Source: Gallionellales bacterium 39-52-133
Lineage (GTDB): Bacteria > Pseudomonadota > Gammaproteobacteria > Burkholderiales > Gallionellaceae
Length of the DNA: 64,000 nucleotides
Direction of reading: 5' to 3'
Assembly (NCBI GenBank): GCA_002278935.1
Contig: NCJL01000008.1
Coordinates: 124,001 to 188,000, forward strand
Below the pieces are notes generated by a model. It was not told the origin of the DNA. It worked only from the letters and a program-made list of their open reading frames with translations, and searched no databases. Positions 34,357 to 43,236 of this stretch are shown here, one piece after another. Positions within the stretch are counted from its first letter, which is position 1; each line of letters begins with the position of its first letter. The translations under genes and the position numbers were made by a program.

Positions 34357-34693
34357 TCACCCCGGTTTTTTGGCATCCTTGAGTGCATTAATCTGGCATA
34401 AGAACTCTTGCCCCATGTCATCATGAATACTGATGTAAGGGCTTGGCAGGCTACTTTCATATTCACCGTTAATATCAACTTCCAGTTGCCCGCCGTGGCT
34501 TTCCCCATAATCGTGCCAGCGAGTGTGGATGTCCCCCCTCGATTACCGGGGACATACGCGCCATTGCCTTGTCATGCCATGCCACTACGATGAATTCTTT
34601 GTCGTTAATCACATTCGCGGTGGCAAGCGCAATCTGGCTGGCCATTTTGTAGTTGATGTTAATGCCGGATAGACTGACATTGATGTCTTTCAT
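34357..34693 (-). pseudogene. AF1514/DUF5619-like small protein with a frameshift in a G6 run
   Basis: The gene reads MKDINVSLSGININYKMASQ from the ATG at 34693, which has GAGGACAAA before it, and continues to RMSPVIEGG. There it runs into 20 foreign residues and a stop. Removing one base from the G6 run (C6 on the plus strand, 34533-34538) restores EGDIHTRWHDYGESHGGQLEV and then SSLPSPYISIHDDMGQEFLC to a stop at 34357. The joined product of about 111 aa looks like one compact protein, probably of the AF1514-like family (from memory). Either the gene is broken, phase-variable at the G run, or the base call is wrong. Confidence 0.75.
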
Positions 34694-34926
34694 TTTGTCC
34701 TCAATATACACGTTGAAGAGCATGTGGCGTCAGGTCTTGCATTGCAACATATCCGAAACAAAAAGAGGGGCCGATCACGATAGATCAACAATCTCGTGCT
34801 CGCCCAAGTATTGATGCATGCAACTCAAACCAGATGCTGCGAGGTTTGATGAATTTTGCAGCGTTGGCAATAAAATAAGCTGCCAGTTGATTGCGATCAA
34901 TTTGCTATAAACACAGCCGCCGAAAA

Positions 34927-35436
34927 TCAGGGAAACGCCGGGATGGTGGGCTCGGTTCCCTCGCTCTTCGCCCCGGGATTTTGTTTCAGTATCGCCTGTT
35001 CGATTTCTGCGATACGTTCTCTCGGTATATCAACCATCATCAGGAAGGCGCCTTTTTCATTAATGGCTTCGTCAAACTGCCTGATCTGCCGGTTACCCAC
35101 GCTGCTCCCCAGCAAGCTGGATACGAACGCACCAAAAACTGCGCCCACCAGGGTAGCCACCAGCAGTGCGCCGCCTGACAACAGTGACTCTCCGGTCAAT
35201 GTCAGCGCAACCACGCCGGCAACAAATCCGGTAAAGCCACCCGTCAGCAGCCCCTGCTCAAGCGCGGGAACAAAGTCGGATTTCTGCAGATAGGATGCTT
35301 CGGGCAGGTTGTCCATCAGTGTGCCCCGCTTTGACAGCACATGGATGTGGTTGATATCGATACGTTGCAGCAGTAATTCGTCAACGATCTTTTTAGCCAT
35401 GTCGATTTTGGGTACCAAAAAATATAATCTTTTCAT
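34927..35436 (-). CDS. DUF1269 family membrane protein
   Basis: A 169-aa protein that begins MKRLYFLVPKIDMAKKIVDELLL, the usual start of this family. A ferredoxin-like N-terminal part of about 55 residues is followed by a glycine-rich hydrophobic hairpin (GLLTGGFTGFVAGVVALTLTG; GALLVATLVGAVFGAFVSSLLG, about residues 62-112). A C-terminal part then repeats the alpha/beta theme (GAFLMMVDIPRERIAEIEQAIL). Function is unknown. CTGGAG precedes the ATG. It lies 5' of the AF1514-like and DUF2892 genes on the same strand. Confidence 0.8.
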   Translation of the reverse strand: MKRLYFLVPKIDMAKKIVDELLLQRIDINHIHVLSKRGTLMDNLPEASYLQKSDFVPALEQGLLTGGFTGFVAGVVALTLTGESLLSGGALLVATLVGAVFGAFVSSLLGSSVGNRQIRQFDEAINEKGAFLMMVDIPRERIAEIEQAILKQNPGAKSEGTEPTIPAFP

Positions 35437-35938
35437 GATAGATTCTCCAGATAAAGTTGTAGTAATGATTCATCCAGATCCGCAATGTGGATGGATGACG
35501 CTTTATACATCTTGTGCCGGGCCGATTACTTTTTCGATGAGGATTGAGTAGATAGTGTGTAAGGCACCAATCTCCCGTTGTTGCTGCGGAGTTTAACCTT
35601 GCATATCAGCGCGGTAGTTAGTGAAGACAGAGTGTTCACCAGACAGGTCTTTACTGCTGTCCTTAACGACAGAGAGCAAAAATAACCATAATTAATTATA
35701 TTCTTCAAATTTGGAATTTCAAGGCCTGCGGCAGCTTATATGAATTTTGCTGCTATCCATCAAAACGCTATCCCCATTATTTCACTCTGTTTTTTCAGGA
35801 TTTATTCTGAAACATCATGGAATGTGGTGCGTGGCCGCACTTTTTATCATCATTCAACTATGATTCGCGTCTGGATGCGGCTAAAATTTCGAATTAACAT
35901 CATTTTACGCAAGTTCATTCCCTGACTTTACTTCCAAC
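35437..35938. other. Non-coding divergent region
   Basis: About 500 bp between the DUF1269 gene and the cyclase-like gene, which point away from each other. It is AT-rich near 35690-35710. I see no believable ORF, repeat or RNA gene. Confidence 0.4.
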
Positions 35939-36640
35939 ATGACTGAAGCTGAACACTTACCAGCACAGAGTAGCGTAATCCTGCTGCGCATTTGCGACTA
36001 TGCGCGTCGCCCGGTGGCCGAACAGGCACGACTAAACGCCCAGCTTGACACGGTGCTGGCACTTTTGCTGCCGGCTATTCCGGCAAAATCCCGTATTGTT
36101 CTGAACAGCAATGGCAGCGCGGCGGTGGCGGTGCTGGATAACGCGCCGGCTGCACTGGCATTTGCCGAGCACGCGCTGCAGGCCAGCAACGCCGGTCTTG
36201 GCTTGTGCATAGGCATAGACCACGGGCCGGTGGAGGTGTTGAGCGGTGCAGCGGACGATATGCTTGCCGGCGACGGTGTGGCGACGGCTTCGGTGATGGC
36301 TGCTTCTGCTACGGAGGCCAATTTGCTGGCGACGCAAAACTTTCGCATGGCGCTGGCGCAAAAATCGCCCGGTGCTGAAATTGCACTGGTGCCCACCGTC
36401 AATTTAAGCGATGCCGGACTGCGTACTTACCAGGTTTACAGCCTGGATCGCATGGCACAGCGCCGCCGCCGTCACCAGTTTATTTTTATCGCCGTAATCA
36501 TGGCCGGCGTTTTGCTGGCAAGCGCCACGGCACTGCGCCTGTGGGTGCCGGAACGGCCACGACCTTTTGCGCCCGAAGTCAAAAAACCCGCTCCCGTCCC
36601 TGCCGAGCGCCCATTCAGGTTCTTCTATGGCAAACACTAA
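35939..36640 (+). CDS. Degenerate class III cyclase-like domain with a C-terminal membrane anchor
   Basis: A 233-aa protein. Residues 10-165 follow the class III nucleotidyl cyclase fold: an opening strand VILLRICDYARRP, AALAFAEHALQ, then LCIGIDHGPVEV matching the GIH-x-G-xV block, DMLAGDGVATASVMAASATEANLLATQNF matching the GDAVNxAARL block. The metal-binding aspartates and transition-state residues of active cyclases are not visible, so it probably binds rather than cyclises nucleotides. One transmembrane helix is at about 180-202, then a short proline-rich tail. Its last 14 bp overlap the Ser/Thr kinase start, implying coupled expression. Confidence 0.65.
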   Translation: MTEAEHLPAQSSVILLRICDYARRPVAEQARLNAQLDTVLALLLPAIPAKSRIVLNSNGSAAVAVLDNAPAALAFAEHALQASNAGLGLCIGIDHGPVEVLSGAADDMLAGDGVATASVMAASATEANLLATQNFRMALAQKSPGAEIALVPTVNLSDAGLRTYQVYSLDRMAQRRRRHQFIFIAVIMAGVLLASATALRLWVPERPRPFAPEVKKPAPVPAERPFRFFYGKH

Positions 36641-37814
36641 ACTTAAACAACTGGGGCGCTATCGCATTGAGGCCGAACTTGGCCGCGGCGCGATGGGCGT
36701 GGTTTACAGGGCGCATGATCCGGTGCTCGATCGCACGGTGGCATTAAAGACCATTGCGCTGGGGGAAGATGAGGAGGAACGTGAAGAATTTCATTCGCGT
36801 TTTTTCCAGGAAGCCAAAGCAGCTGCACGGCTGAATCATCCTTCGCTCATTACCATTTATGATTTCGGCGAAGAGAATTCGCTGGCTTACATGGCAATGG
36901 AGCTGCTAAAAGGTACAGAGCTTTCCGAGCGCATGGCAAAGGGGCCCATTCCGCTGCACGAGGCCGTATCAATCGCCGAACAGGTGGCGGAAGGCCTGGC
37001 GTTTGCACATGACAGCGGCGTCATTCACCGCGACATCAAACCGGGCAACATTACGCTGTTGCCGCGCGGACGTGTAAAGATAATGGACTTTGGCATTGCC
37101 AGGCTGAAGACTTCCGAGCTGAAAACCCAGCTCGGCACCCGCCTCGGCACCCCCAAATATATGTCGCCTGAGCAAAGCACAGGTCGCAAGCTGGACCATC
37201 GCTCCGATATTTTCTCGCTCGGCATCGTGCTGTATGAAATGCTGACCGGTGCAAAACTGTTCCATGGCGACACCCTGACCCATGTGCTGCACAACGTGGC
37301 AACCTTCGAGCCGCCGCTCCCCAGCCGGATCAAGCCCGAAGTTACCCACCTGCTCGATCTGGTGGTGAAGCGCGCACTGGAGAAAAAGCCTGCCGACCGT
37401 TACGCGAGTGCGTGGGAGATGGTGGATGATTTGCGCCACTGCCTGCAGGAGCTCACGCCGCCTGCTTTGGCAAGTAACAGCAATATCGAAATGACGATGA
37501 AGCTTGATGCACCTGCCAGCGCCGCAACAGACAAAACGCAGATACTCAAACCGCAACTCGATGCTACTGTCAGCGTACGCCGGGTTTCCGCAGACGCGGA
37601 TACCAGCAACCGCATGACGCTGTCACGCCGCTTCGATTCCAGCGAGGCACTCTTCCGCCTGCAATCCCCCCTCCCGCGCGACCGCAACCGCCTGGCACGC
37701 ACGCCGCATATGCCCGGCCTGCTTCGCCGCCTGCTGCATGACCGCGAGTTTGCCTGGCTCTCGCTCTCGCTTGTGCTGTCTGCATTGCTTGCCGCAGCGA
37801 TTGCCTTGAGCTAA
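36627..37814 (+). CDS. Membrane-anchored Ser/Thr protein kinase
   Basis: A 395-aa Hanks-type kinase. I take the ATG at 36627 (MANTKLKQLGRYRIEAEL), because the kinase fold starts right after it; an earlier in-frame start lies within the upstream gene. The glycine loop is GRGAMGVVY (19-27), the ATP lysine is Lys41 in VALK, the catalytic loop is HRDIKPGN (134-141), the metal motif is DFG (154-156), and the activation segment ends GTPKYMSPEQ. All catalytic residues are present. A linker of about 100 residues rich in Ala/Thr leads to one C-terminal transmembrane helix, so the kinase faces the cytosol with no outside sensor. Confidence 0.9.
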   Translation: MANTKLKQLGRYRIEAELGRGAMGVVYRAHDPVLDRTVALKTIALGEDEEEREEFHSRFFQEAKAAARLNHPSLITIYDFGEENSLAYMAMELLKGTELSERMAKGPIPLHEAVSIAEQVAEGLAFAHDSGVIHRDIKPGNITLLPRGRVKIMDFGIARLKTSELKTQLGTRLGTPKYMSPEQSTGRKLDHRSDIFSLGIVLYEMLTGAKLFHGDTLTHVLHNVATFEPPLPSRIKPEVTHLLDLVVKRALEKKPADRYASAWEMVDDLRHCLQELTPPALASNSNIEMTMKLDAPASAATDKTQILKPQLDATVSVRRVSADADTSNRMTLSRRFDSSEALFRLQSPLPRDRNRLARTPHMPGLLRRLLHDREFAWLSLSLVLSALLAAAIALS

Positions 37815-38225
37815 GGAAGCTCTGCTTAAGATCCTTTTGTCGTTCCCGCGCAGAGTATGTTGTCGGGGCTTCAGCCCGCCCTTTTCATTCTACCTCCTCT
37901 TCTCAACTTGAATCCGCTCAGCGTCATTTCATCGTAAACGCTGTGCGCGCCATACATTTTCAAAACCGGAAACATTCCTCCCCACTTTACCCTCTTCATT
38001 TGATGCAGAAATTATCCGCATCGGCTTCACAGTATTTCAGACGCGTTCAATTTTGTACCTGTTCTGATACAAAAATGTGATTGTGTTTTGAATCGTCATC
38101 ACTTCAAATGGCGACCTGCCTGAACTGCATGGCTGCGGCAAATTAAGCAGACGAATCAGGCGAATTGGCAGCACGCTTCATTGCTGAAATTTATTTCTAC
38201 ACCCCTGCTTTTACAAGGACACCAG
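37815..38225. other. Non-coding region after the kinase gene
   Basis: About 410 bp without a credible gene. Near 37865 GGGGCTTCAGCCC makes a small hairpin that could end the kinase transcript weakly. Nothing else stands out. Confidence 0.35.
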
Positions 38226-38480
38226 ATGAAAAACACATTATTTATTCTCGCGATATTTTTTGGCGTGCTTTCGCAGGCACTGGCACAAGACAGCAATACA
38301 GAGGAGCAGTGCAAAATTTTTGTGGAGCAGACAGTCAAGTCTCTTGCAGACCAGTCAAAACGTTACGGCGAAGACACCAAAATTGACGATCTGTCGGAAG
38401 AAAAAATTCTTGATCTACAGCTTAAAAACGGCAGTTGCTTTGCGATGAAGGAAATCAATCTCAGGCTGCATCCAAAGTGA
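38226..38480 (+). CDS. Small secreted protein of unknown function
   Basis: An 84-aa protein with a clear Sec signal, MKNTLFILAIFFGVLSQALAQ, cleaved after ALA. The mature part of about 63 residues is charged and helical and has two cysteines (EEQCKIFVEQ and NGSCFAMKE), which could form a disulfide in the periplasm. AAGGACACCAG lies before the ATG; an earlier TTG-type start is unlikely. I do not recognise a family. It is upstream of the two-component genes with a 70-bp gap. Confidence 0.6.
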   Translation: MKNTLFILAIFFGVLSQALAQDSNTEEQCKIFVEQTVKSLADQSKRYGEDTKIDDLSEEKILDLQLKNGSCFAMKEINLRLHPK

Positions 38481-38550
38481 GCCAATAACGCAGTTCATAA
38501 TTTTGCCCATTAATGTTATATATATGCCTCTGATTCCTGCATAACTTGAA

Positions 38551-39261
38551 ATGGGCACGATGGTATCGATTTTGATTGTTGATGATGATGCGCAGATACG
38601 CCAGCTGTTGCGCGATTATTTGGCCGGTTTCGGCATGGCTGTGGAAGCAGTTGCCGATGGCATTGCGATGCATGAGGCGTTCGGCACCCGCAGCTTCGAT
38701 CTGATTATTCTGGATTTGATGCTGCCCGGCGAGGATGGGCTCACGCTTTGTCGCAATTTGCGGGCCAGATCGAATATTCCCATTTTGATGCTCACCGCAA
38801 GAGGGGAGGCAATGGATCGCGTTGTGGGCCTGGAAATTGGCGCGGATGATTACATCGTCAAGCCATTTGAGCCACGTGAACTGGTTGCCCGTATCAATAC
38901 GATATTGCGCAGGGCGCGGGGCGATCGCGAGGCTGACAATGAACCCCAGAAGGCCAGTTTTATGGGGTGGAATTTAAATTACATGCTGCGTCACCTTGTG
39001 TCTCCCGACAAACTGGTCATCCCCCTGTCCAATGCCGAGTTCCGGCTGCTGACCGTGCTGATAGAGCATCCCAACCGCGTGCTGAGCCGTGATTTCCTGC
39101 TGGATGAAGCCCGCGGGCGCAATATGGACATGTTTGACCGCAGCATTGATATTCTGATCTCCCGCGTACGCCAGAAACTGAATGACGATCCCCGCACGCC
39201 GACACTGATTAAAACGGTGCGTGGCGAAGGTTATATATTTGATGTCAAAGTAAGCCGATGA
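38551..39261 (+). CDS. OmpR-family response regulator
   Basis: A 236-aa DNA-binding response regulator. The receiver domain has the acidic pair DDD at 11-13, the phosphorylated Asp55 in IILDLMLPG, and the lysine in DDYIVKPFEP. The C-terminal winged helix ends with DRSIDILISRVRQKLNDDPRTPTLIKTVRGEGYIF, the standard OmpR-type recognition region. The start may be at codon 1 or at the Met at codon 4; no clear Shine-Dalgarno helps. The stop overlaps the kinase start in ATGA, so this is a matched pair. The signal is not known. Confidence 0.93.
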   Translation: MGTMVSILIVDDDAQIRQLLRDYLAGFGMAVEAVADGIAMHEAFGTRSFDLIILDLMLPGEDGLTLCRNLRARSNIPILMLTARGEAMDRVVGLEIGADDYIVKPFEPRELVARINTILRRARGDREADNEPQKASFMGWNLNYMLRHLVSPDKLVIPLSNAEFRLLTVLIEHPNRVLSRDFLLDEARGRNMDMFDRSIDILISRVRQKLNDDPRTPTLIKTVRGEGYIFDVKVSR

Positions 39262-40268
39262 AATTTTCTGTTCCCAATTCGCTCTTTGTAAGATTTTTTA
39301 TCCTGCTGTTTGTCACGTTTTCCATCAGTTTTTTTGCGAGCAGGGAAATCATTTTCCTCTTTGGTCCGGAGCAAACTGCTGCACCGGAGGGCAATCCCTG
39401 GAATTCCTTCCTGTTAAATGACATGCTGATACTGATGGCTGCCGTTGGCCTGACATCCTGGGTGGCGGCGATATGGTTATCCAAACCGATTAAACGCCTG
39501 GCAGAAGCTGCCGAAGAGCTCGGCAAAAATTTAAACAGCGCCGATATTAACGAGACTTCCGGACCAACCGAGGTGCGCCAGGCTTCCAGGGTTTTCAATC
39601 AGATGCAAGCCCGGCTGAAACAGCAGCTGGACGAGCGCAACCGGTTTCTTGCGGCCGTATCACATGATTTGCGCACTCCCCTTACCCGCCTTAAATTGCG
39701 CGCAGAAAAAATTGAACAGCCTGAACTGCGTGCCGATGTGCAAAATGATATTAATGACATGGCTTATATCATTGTGACCACCTTGCAATACATCCGCGGT
39801 AATGAGCAGCCGGAAGAAAGCTGCATGCTGGATATTACCGCCCTGGTGCAGTCCCTGGCGGAAGATGCCAGGGAGGCCGGGGACACCATTTCAGTTGTCG
39901 GCAATGCCATCCCCATTCAAATACAGCCCATCTCGATACAAAGGTGCCTGAGTAATTTGATCGAGAACGCCTTGCGCTATGGTGAATCAGCTGAAATATT
40001 GATCACCGAATCAGACGATATCGTCACGATATCGATACATGATACCGGCCCTGGCATCCCTGAAGAAAAACTGGAGGAAGTATTCAAACCCTTCTACCGG
40101 CTGGAAAATTCACGCAGCAGGCACACTGGCGGCGTGGGACTCGGGCTTTCAATTGCGAGGGATATGGCAATTAAACAGGGGGGAAATATCAGCCTTAAAA
40201 ATGCGCCTCACGGCGGGCTGATTGCCGAACTGACTTTGCCCAAAAAGGTTAACAAAGTGATTGAATAA
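39258..40268 (+). CDS. Sensor histidine kinase (EnvZ/RstB type)
   Basis: A 336-aa inner-membrane histidine kinase. Two transmembrane helices (about 11-27 and 56-74) frame a very short periplasmic loop of roughly 28 residues. A HAMP domain follows, then the H-box VSHDLRTPLTRLKLRAE with His136, the N-box LIENALRYGE, and ATP-lid motifs HDTGPGIPEE and GGVGLGLSIA. The short loop suggests it senses membrane state rather than a bound ligand (inference). It forms an operon with the OmpR-type regulator through the ATGA overlap. Confidence 0.93.
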   Translation: MKFSVPNSLFVRFFILLFVTFSISFFASREIIFLFGPEQTAAPEGNPWNSFLLNDMLILMAAVGLTSWVAAIWLSKPIKRLAEAAEELGKNLNSADINETSGPTEVRQASRVFNQMQARLKQQLDERNRFLAAVSHDLRTPLTRLKLRAEKIEQPELRADVQNDINDMAYIIVTTLQYIRGNEQPEESCMLDITALVQSLAEDAREAGDTISVVGNAIPIQIQPISIQRCLSNLIENALRYGESAEILITESDDIVTISIHDTGPGIPEEKLEEVFKPFYRLENSRSRHTGGVGLGLSIARDMAIKQGGNISLKNAPHGGLIAELTLPKKVNKVIE

Positions 40269-40371
40269 TTTTCTTCCATCATGCAAACTCAATTGCGGAC
40301 AACAATTCAAAACAAAACAATCGTACCTCAACGCCGGTTCAAGCCGGGAAATAATGTGCTCACCTATTTCT

Positions 40372-40397
40372 TTATAAGTATTTGATTTTATTGAATA
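40372..40397 (-). repeat. Dispersed AT-rich repeat, copy C
   Basis: On the minus strand this reads TATTCAATAAAATCAAATAC then TTATAA, differing from copy A at one base over 25. It lies between the histidine kinase and the glutathione S-transferase genes. Confidence 0.6.
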
Positions 40398-40481
40398 TTT
40401 TAGCTTTTGCCGCAGGTCTGCAAACACACTATAGCCAGCTGCAAAACCAAGCGTCCCTGACGACTATCTCTTACAGGAGAA

Positions 40482-41093
40482 ATGATGAAACTGCTAGGAA
40501 CCAACACCAGTCCCTATGTGCGCAAAGTGCGTCTGGTGCTGCTGGAGAAGAACATCCCCCACACCTATCTGATTGATGCACCCGGCGACCCGGGCAGTCA
40601 GGTCGCGCGCGTCAATCCGCTGGGCCGCATACCGGCGCTGATACTGGATGATGAAACCTGTATATTTGATTCTACGGTGATAGCCGAATATGTTGACACG
40701 CTGAACGACACACCCAAGCTCATTCCGCGCCACGATGTGCTGGCCAGAATGCGCGTGAAGCGGTGGGAGGCGCTTGCCGACGGCATGATGGATTCGGCCG
40801 TGGTGGTGCGCAACGAGCGCATGCGAGCCGCAGAAAAACAGGAGGCCGACATTATCGCGCAGCACAGCACTGCAATCAGCCGTGCTCTGGCGCATGCGGC
40901 AGCGCAACTGGGCAAGCGGGAATGGTGCGAGGGAACCGCCATCACGCTGGCCGATCTGGCACTGGCCAGCGCGCTGGTGTATCTTGATCTGCGTCTGCCC
41001 GAGCTGGGCTGGCGTGCCTTGCATGGCGATCTCAACAACTGGTTTGCACGCATGAAGGAAAGACCCGGCATGCGTACTTCGCTGGAAGCTTAA
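40482..41093 (+). CDS. Glutathione S-transferase family protein
   Basis: A 203-aa cytosolic GST-like protein. The thioredoxin-like N-terminus MKLLGTNTSPYVRKVRLVLLE ends in the catalytic-type region SPYVRKV. INxxGRIPAL-like block VNPLGRIPALILDD and FDSTVIAEYVD carry the cis-proline and the glutathione Ser/Thr. The helical C-terminal domain contains AITLADLALASALVYLDLR, the N-capping box. GGAGAA precedes two tandem ATG codons (40482 and 40485); either could be used. The substrate is not deducible. A lipoprotein gene follows after 22 bp. Confidence 0.88.
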   Translation: MMKLLGTNTSPYVRKVRLVLLEKNIPHTYLIDAPGDPGSQVARVNPLGRIPALILDDETCIFDSTVIAEYVDTLNDTPKLIPRHDVLARMRVKRWEALADGMMDSAVVVRNERMRAAEKQEADIIAQHSTAISRALAHAAAQLGKREWCEGTAITLADLALASALVYLDLRLPELGWRALHGDLNNWFARMKERPGMRTSLEA

Positions 41094-41115
41094 TGTTTAA
41101 TCAAAAGGAAAAATC

Positions 41116-41604
41116 ATGATCCGCACTATCTTCATTTTATTCGCAGCAGCGATTGTAATGAGCGCCTGTTCAGGTACCAAGCAGGCCATCGTCAGGGAGC
41201 CGGGCACATACACCGCGGTCATGGTTCCTGTACTGTCGGATTTGTGGCTGGACGGATCAGTGCAATTGGCAACAAAGGCAAAGCGGGGCTGCGGGCAGTT
41301 GTCAAAAAACCTGCTGCCAGCCGCTGCCGATCAGGACGTCACATTGGACATTGAGGGCAATCGGGATATTTTCTTTCAGGCATCAAGAGCCGATGCACAA
41401 ACCAAATGCAAGAAAGCGGGCATGTTTTATGCGACCAGGGGCAACGTGTACACTTTAAAGCTTGAAACAAAAAATAATCAGTGCGAAATTTCACTGTTTG
41501 AAAAAACACCCCGTGGCGCACAAAATAAAATCAACACCTACCCTGTTTTTGTATCCCCGGTTGATGGCATCAAGGTTTGTGAAAACAAGGAAAATTTGTA
41601 TTAA
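41116..41604 (+). CDS. Lipoprotein of unknown function
   Basis: A 162-aa lipoprotein: MIRTIFILFAAAIVMSAC gives a type II signal with lipobox MSAC and cleavage before Cys18. Ser at +2 favours the outer membrane by the usual rule. The mature part is alpha/beta with three more cysteines and no family that I recognise; DQDVTLDIEGNRDIFFQAS and GNVYTLKLETKNNQCEIS suggest a small beta-rich fold. AAAAGGAAAAA precedes the ATG. It follows the GST gene by 22 bp and may be co-transcribed with it. Confidence 0.75.
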   Translation: MIRTIFILFAAAIVMSACSGTKQAIVREPGTYTAVMVPVLSDLWLDGSVQLATKAKRGCGQLSKNLLPAAADQDVTLDIEGNRDIFFQASRADAQTKCKKAGMFYATRGNVYTLKLETKNNQCEISLFEKTPRGAQNKINTYPVFVSPVDGIKVCENKENLY

Positions 41605-41708
41605 GCCGTTTATCCAAGCACTATTCGCCGGATTTTAAGCTGAAAAAATAAGTACAGCCCGGCTCAGATGTTTCTCTTTATCAAAGAGTGTGCAAACAAT
41701 TCACAAGC

Positions 41709-42890
41709 TTAGGGCTTTGAATTTTTTTCTGCCCTTTTCCGGTCATCCGACATTTTAAAGGCTATTGCCGCGGCTTCTTCTGCCGGCATGCCTTCGGTTC
41801 TGCGTGTGTATTCGCGTTCGCCAGACTCATCCTTTTTCCGAATCACGGTGTCCGCAGGCTGCTCTGTTTCGCCGGGCAACTCTACCCGCAATTCGTCGAT
41901 GAGCATCAGTATCGCGGCCGCCAGCGGCAGCGCGAGCAGGGCACCGATAATGCCGAACAGGGTGGCACCGGCAATCAGCGAAAACATTACCACCGATGAC
42001 GGCAGCCGCAGTGCGCGTCCGTATACAAGCGGAACCAGCACGCGACTTTCGAATTCTTCATAAATGAGCATCAGCACAAAGACCACCAGCACAATGACCA
42101 TCCCAAATGGAATGGCGGCAACCACGGCTGGCCCCATGGTGAGGAAGATGCCGATATACGGCAGCACATCGGCCAGGCCGCCAAACACGGCTATGACCAG
42201 CGCATTGGGAATGCCGCACGCGGTGAGCAAAACAAAGATGAACACGGCCATCATCGCGCTGGTGATCGCCTGACCGCGGATGTAGCCGCCGACGATGGTT
42301 TCAAGATTGACCAGTATGCGCGACAGGCGGATATGCTGCGAGCGTGATACCACCGCGAACAGCGCACCGCGCAGCCGGTCGCGATCCAGCATCATGTACA
42401 GGGCAAGGAAAATTGCACCAAAGAAATAGGCGATCCCCTTAACCAGACTGGTGGAAAAAGTCAGCACACTTGCGGCAGAAGACCTGAAGATTTCGTCATA
42501 CTCCACATGGCGCAAGGCTACAGCCAGACTTGAGGTCAGCGGAGAATCGTCCAGCCATTTTGCCAGCCGCTCCCGCAGCACCGGCTCCATCTCGATCAGG
42601 CTTTTAACCTGATTCACGAATTCGGGAATCGTCAGAACAAATACCAGCACTGTCAGGATAGATAACACAGAGAAGACAATCGCAATCCCGGCTCCCCGTG
42701 ACACCTTGCGTTTTTCCAGCCACGCCACAGCGGGGGCAAGCGTGCCGACGATCATCAGCGCAACCACAAGCACCAGCACGACGGGTATCAAGCGTATGAA
42801 CAACCACAAACCGATAACAACCAGCAACAGGGTAAGCATCGTCCAGGGAGCGATTTCGATACGAAGAACCCTGGAACGCTTTGCTCTCAT
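41709..42890 (-). CDS. AI-2E family transporter (YdiK/PerM type)
   Basis: A 393-aa inner-membrane protein of the AI-2E/UPF0118 family, with about eight transmembrane helices (first around residues 14-60). Family blocks include FVNQVKSLIEMEPVLRERL, YIRGQAITSAMMAVFIFVLL, ALVIAVFGGLADVLPYIGIFLTMGP and the C-terminal GATLFGIIGALLALPLAAAI. I start it at 42890, where GGGGAG lies 6 bases before ATGAGAGC; an upstream ATG at 42959 lacks such a site. The exported substrate is not known; homologues are tied to varied transport roles. A charged C-terminal tail is rich in Glu and Arg. Confidence 0.87.
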   Translation of the reverse strand: MRAKRSRVLRIEIAPWTMLTLLLVVIGLWLFIRLIPVVLVLVVALMIVGTLAPAVAWLEKRKVSRGAGIAIVFSVLSILTVLVFVLTIPEFVNQVKSLIEMEPVLRERLAKWLDDSPLTSSLAVALRHVEYDEIFRSSAASVLTFSTSLVKGIAYFFGAIFLALYMMLDRDRLRGALFAVVSRSQHIRLSRILVNLETIVGGYIRGQAITSAMMAVFIFVLLTACGIPNALVIAVFGGLADVLPYIGIFLTMGPAVVAAIPFGMVIVLVVFVLMLIYEEFESRVLVPLVYGRALRLPSSVVMFSLIAGATLFGIIGALLALPLAAAILMLIDELRVELPGETEQPADTVIRKKDESGEREYTRRTEGMPAEEAAAIAFKMSDDRKRAEKNSKP

Positions 42891-43083
42891 TTTTAGCTCC
42901 CCTGCTGCCGCTGTGTCCGAAGCAGGATGGACTACGGTTCTGCTATCCGGCTTATGCATCAAGTTTCACCACGGGCAGGCGTTCGCGGCGTTTTATGGCA
43001 GTGGCAAAGGACGCAATTTGGGGCATAAATTCAGGGGACATCATCTGGCAGGCGGCGGGGCAAAGAAGCCGTGGATACTAGTC

Positions 43084-43233
43084 CTATTCAAGCTTCTGCT
43101 CAATCAAAGATTTGGCTTCAAGATGAAATATATTGCTGCCGCAAGAAGTCACGGCGTCTGCTGCTTTCAGCCCCATCTCAAAAATCGCCGAGTGAATATT
43201 TCCTGTGCGCTTCGGCCGGCAGGAAGTGACCAT
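43084..43233 (-). CDS. Putative 49-aa protein coupled to the DUF2189 gene
   Basis: A short frame directly after the DUF2189 stop. It starts MVTSCRPKRTGNIHSAIFEM and ends AKSLIEQKLE. The region AGAGGAGG, within the last DUF2189 codons, is 8 bases before this ATG, so re-initiation is likely. An overlapping ATG at 43237 would give only 17 residues. The composition is protein-like (GLKAADAVTSCGSNIFHLE), but I recognise no family. It could be the remnant of a longer gene. Confidence 0.4.
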   Translation of the reverse strand: MVTSCRPKRTGNIHSAIFEMGLKAADAVTSCGSNIFHLEAKSLIEQKLE

Positions 43234-43236
43234 CCA

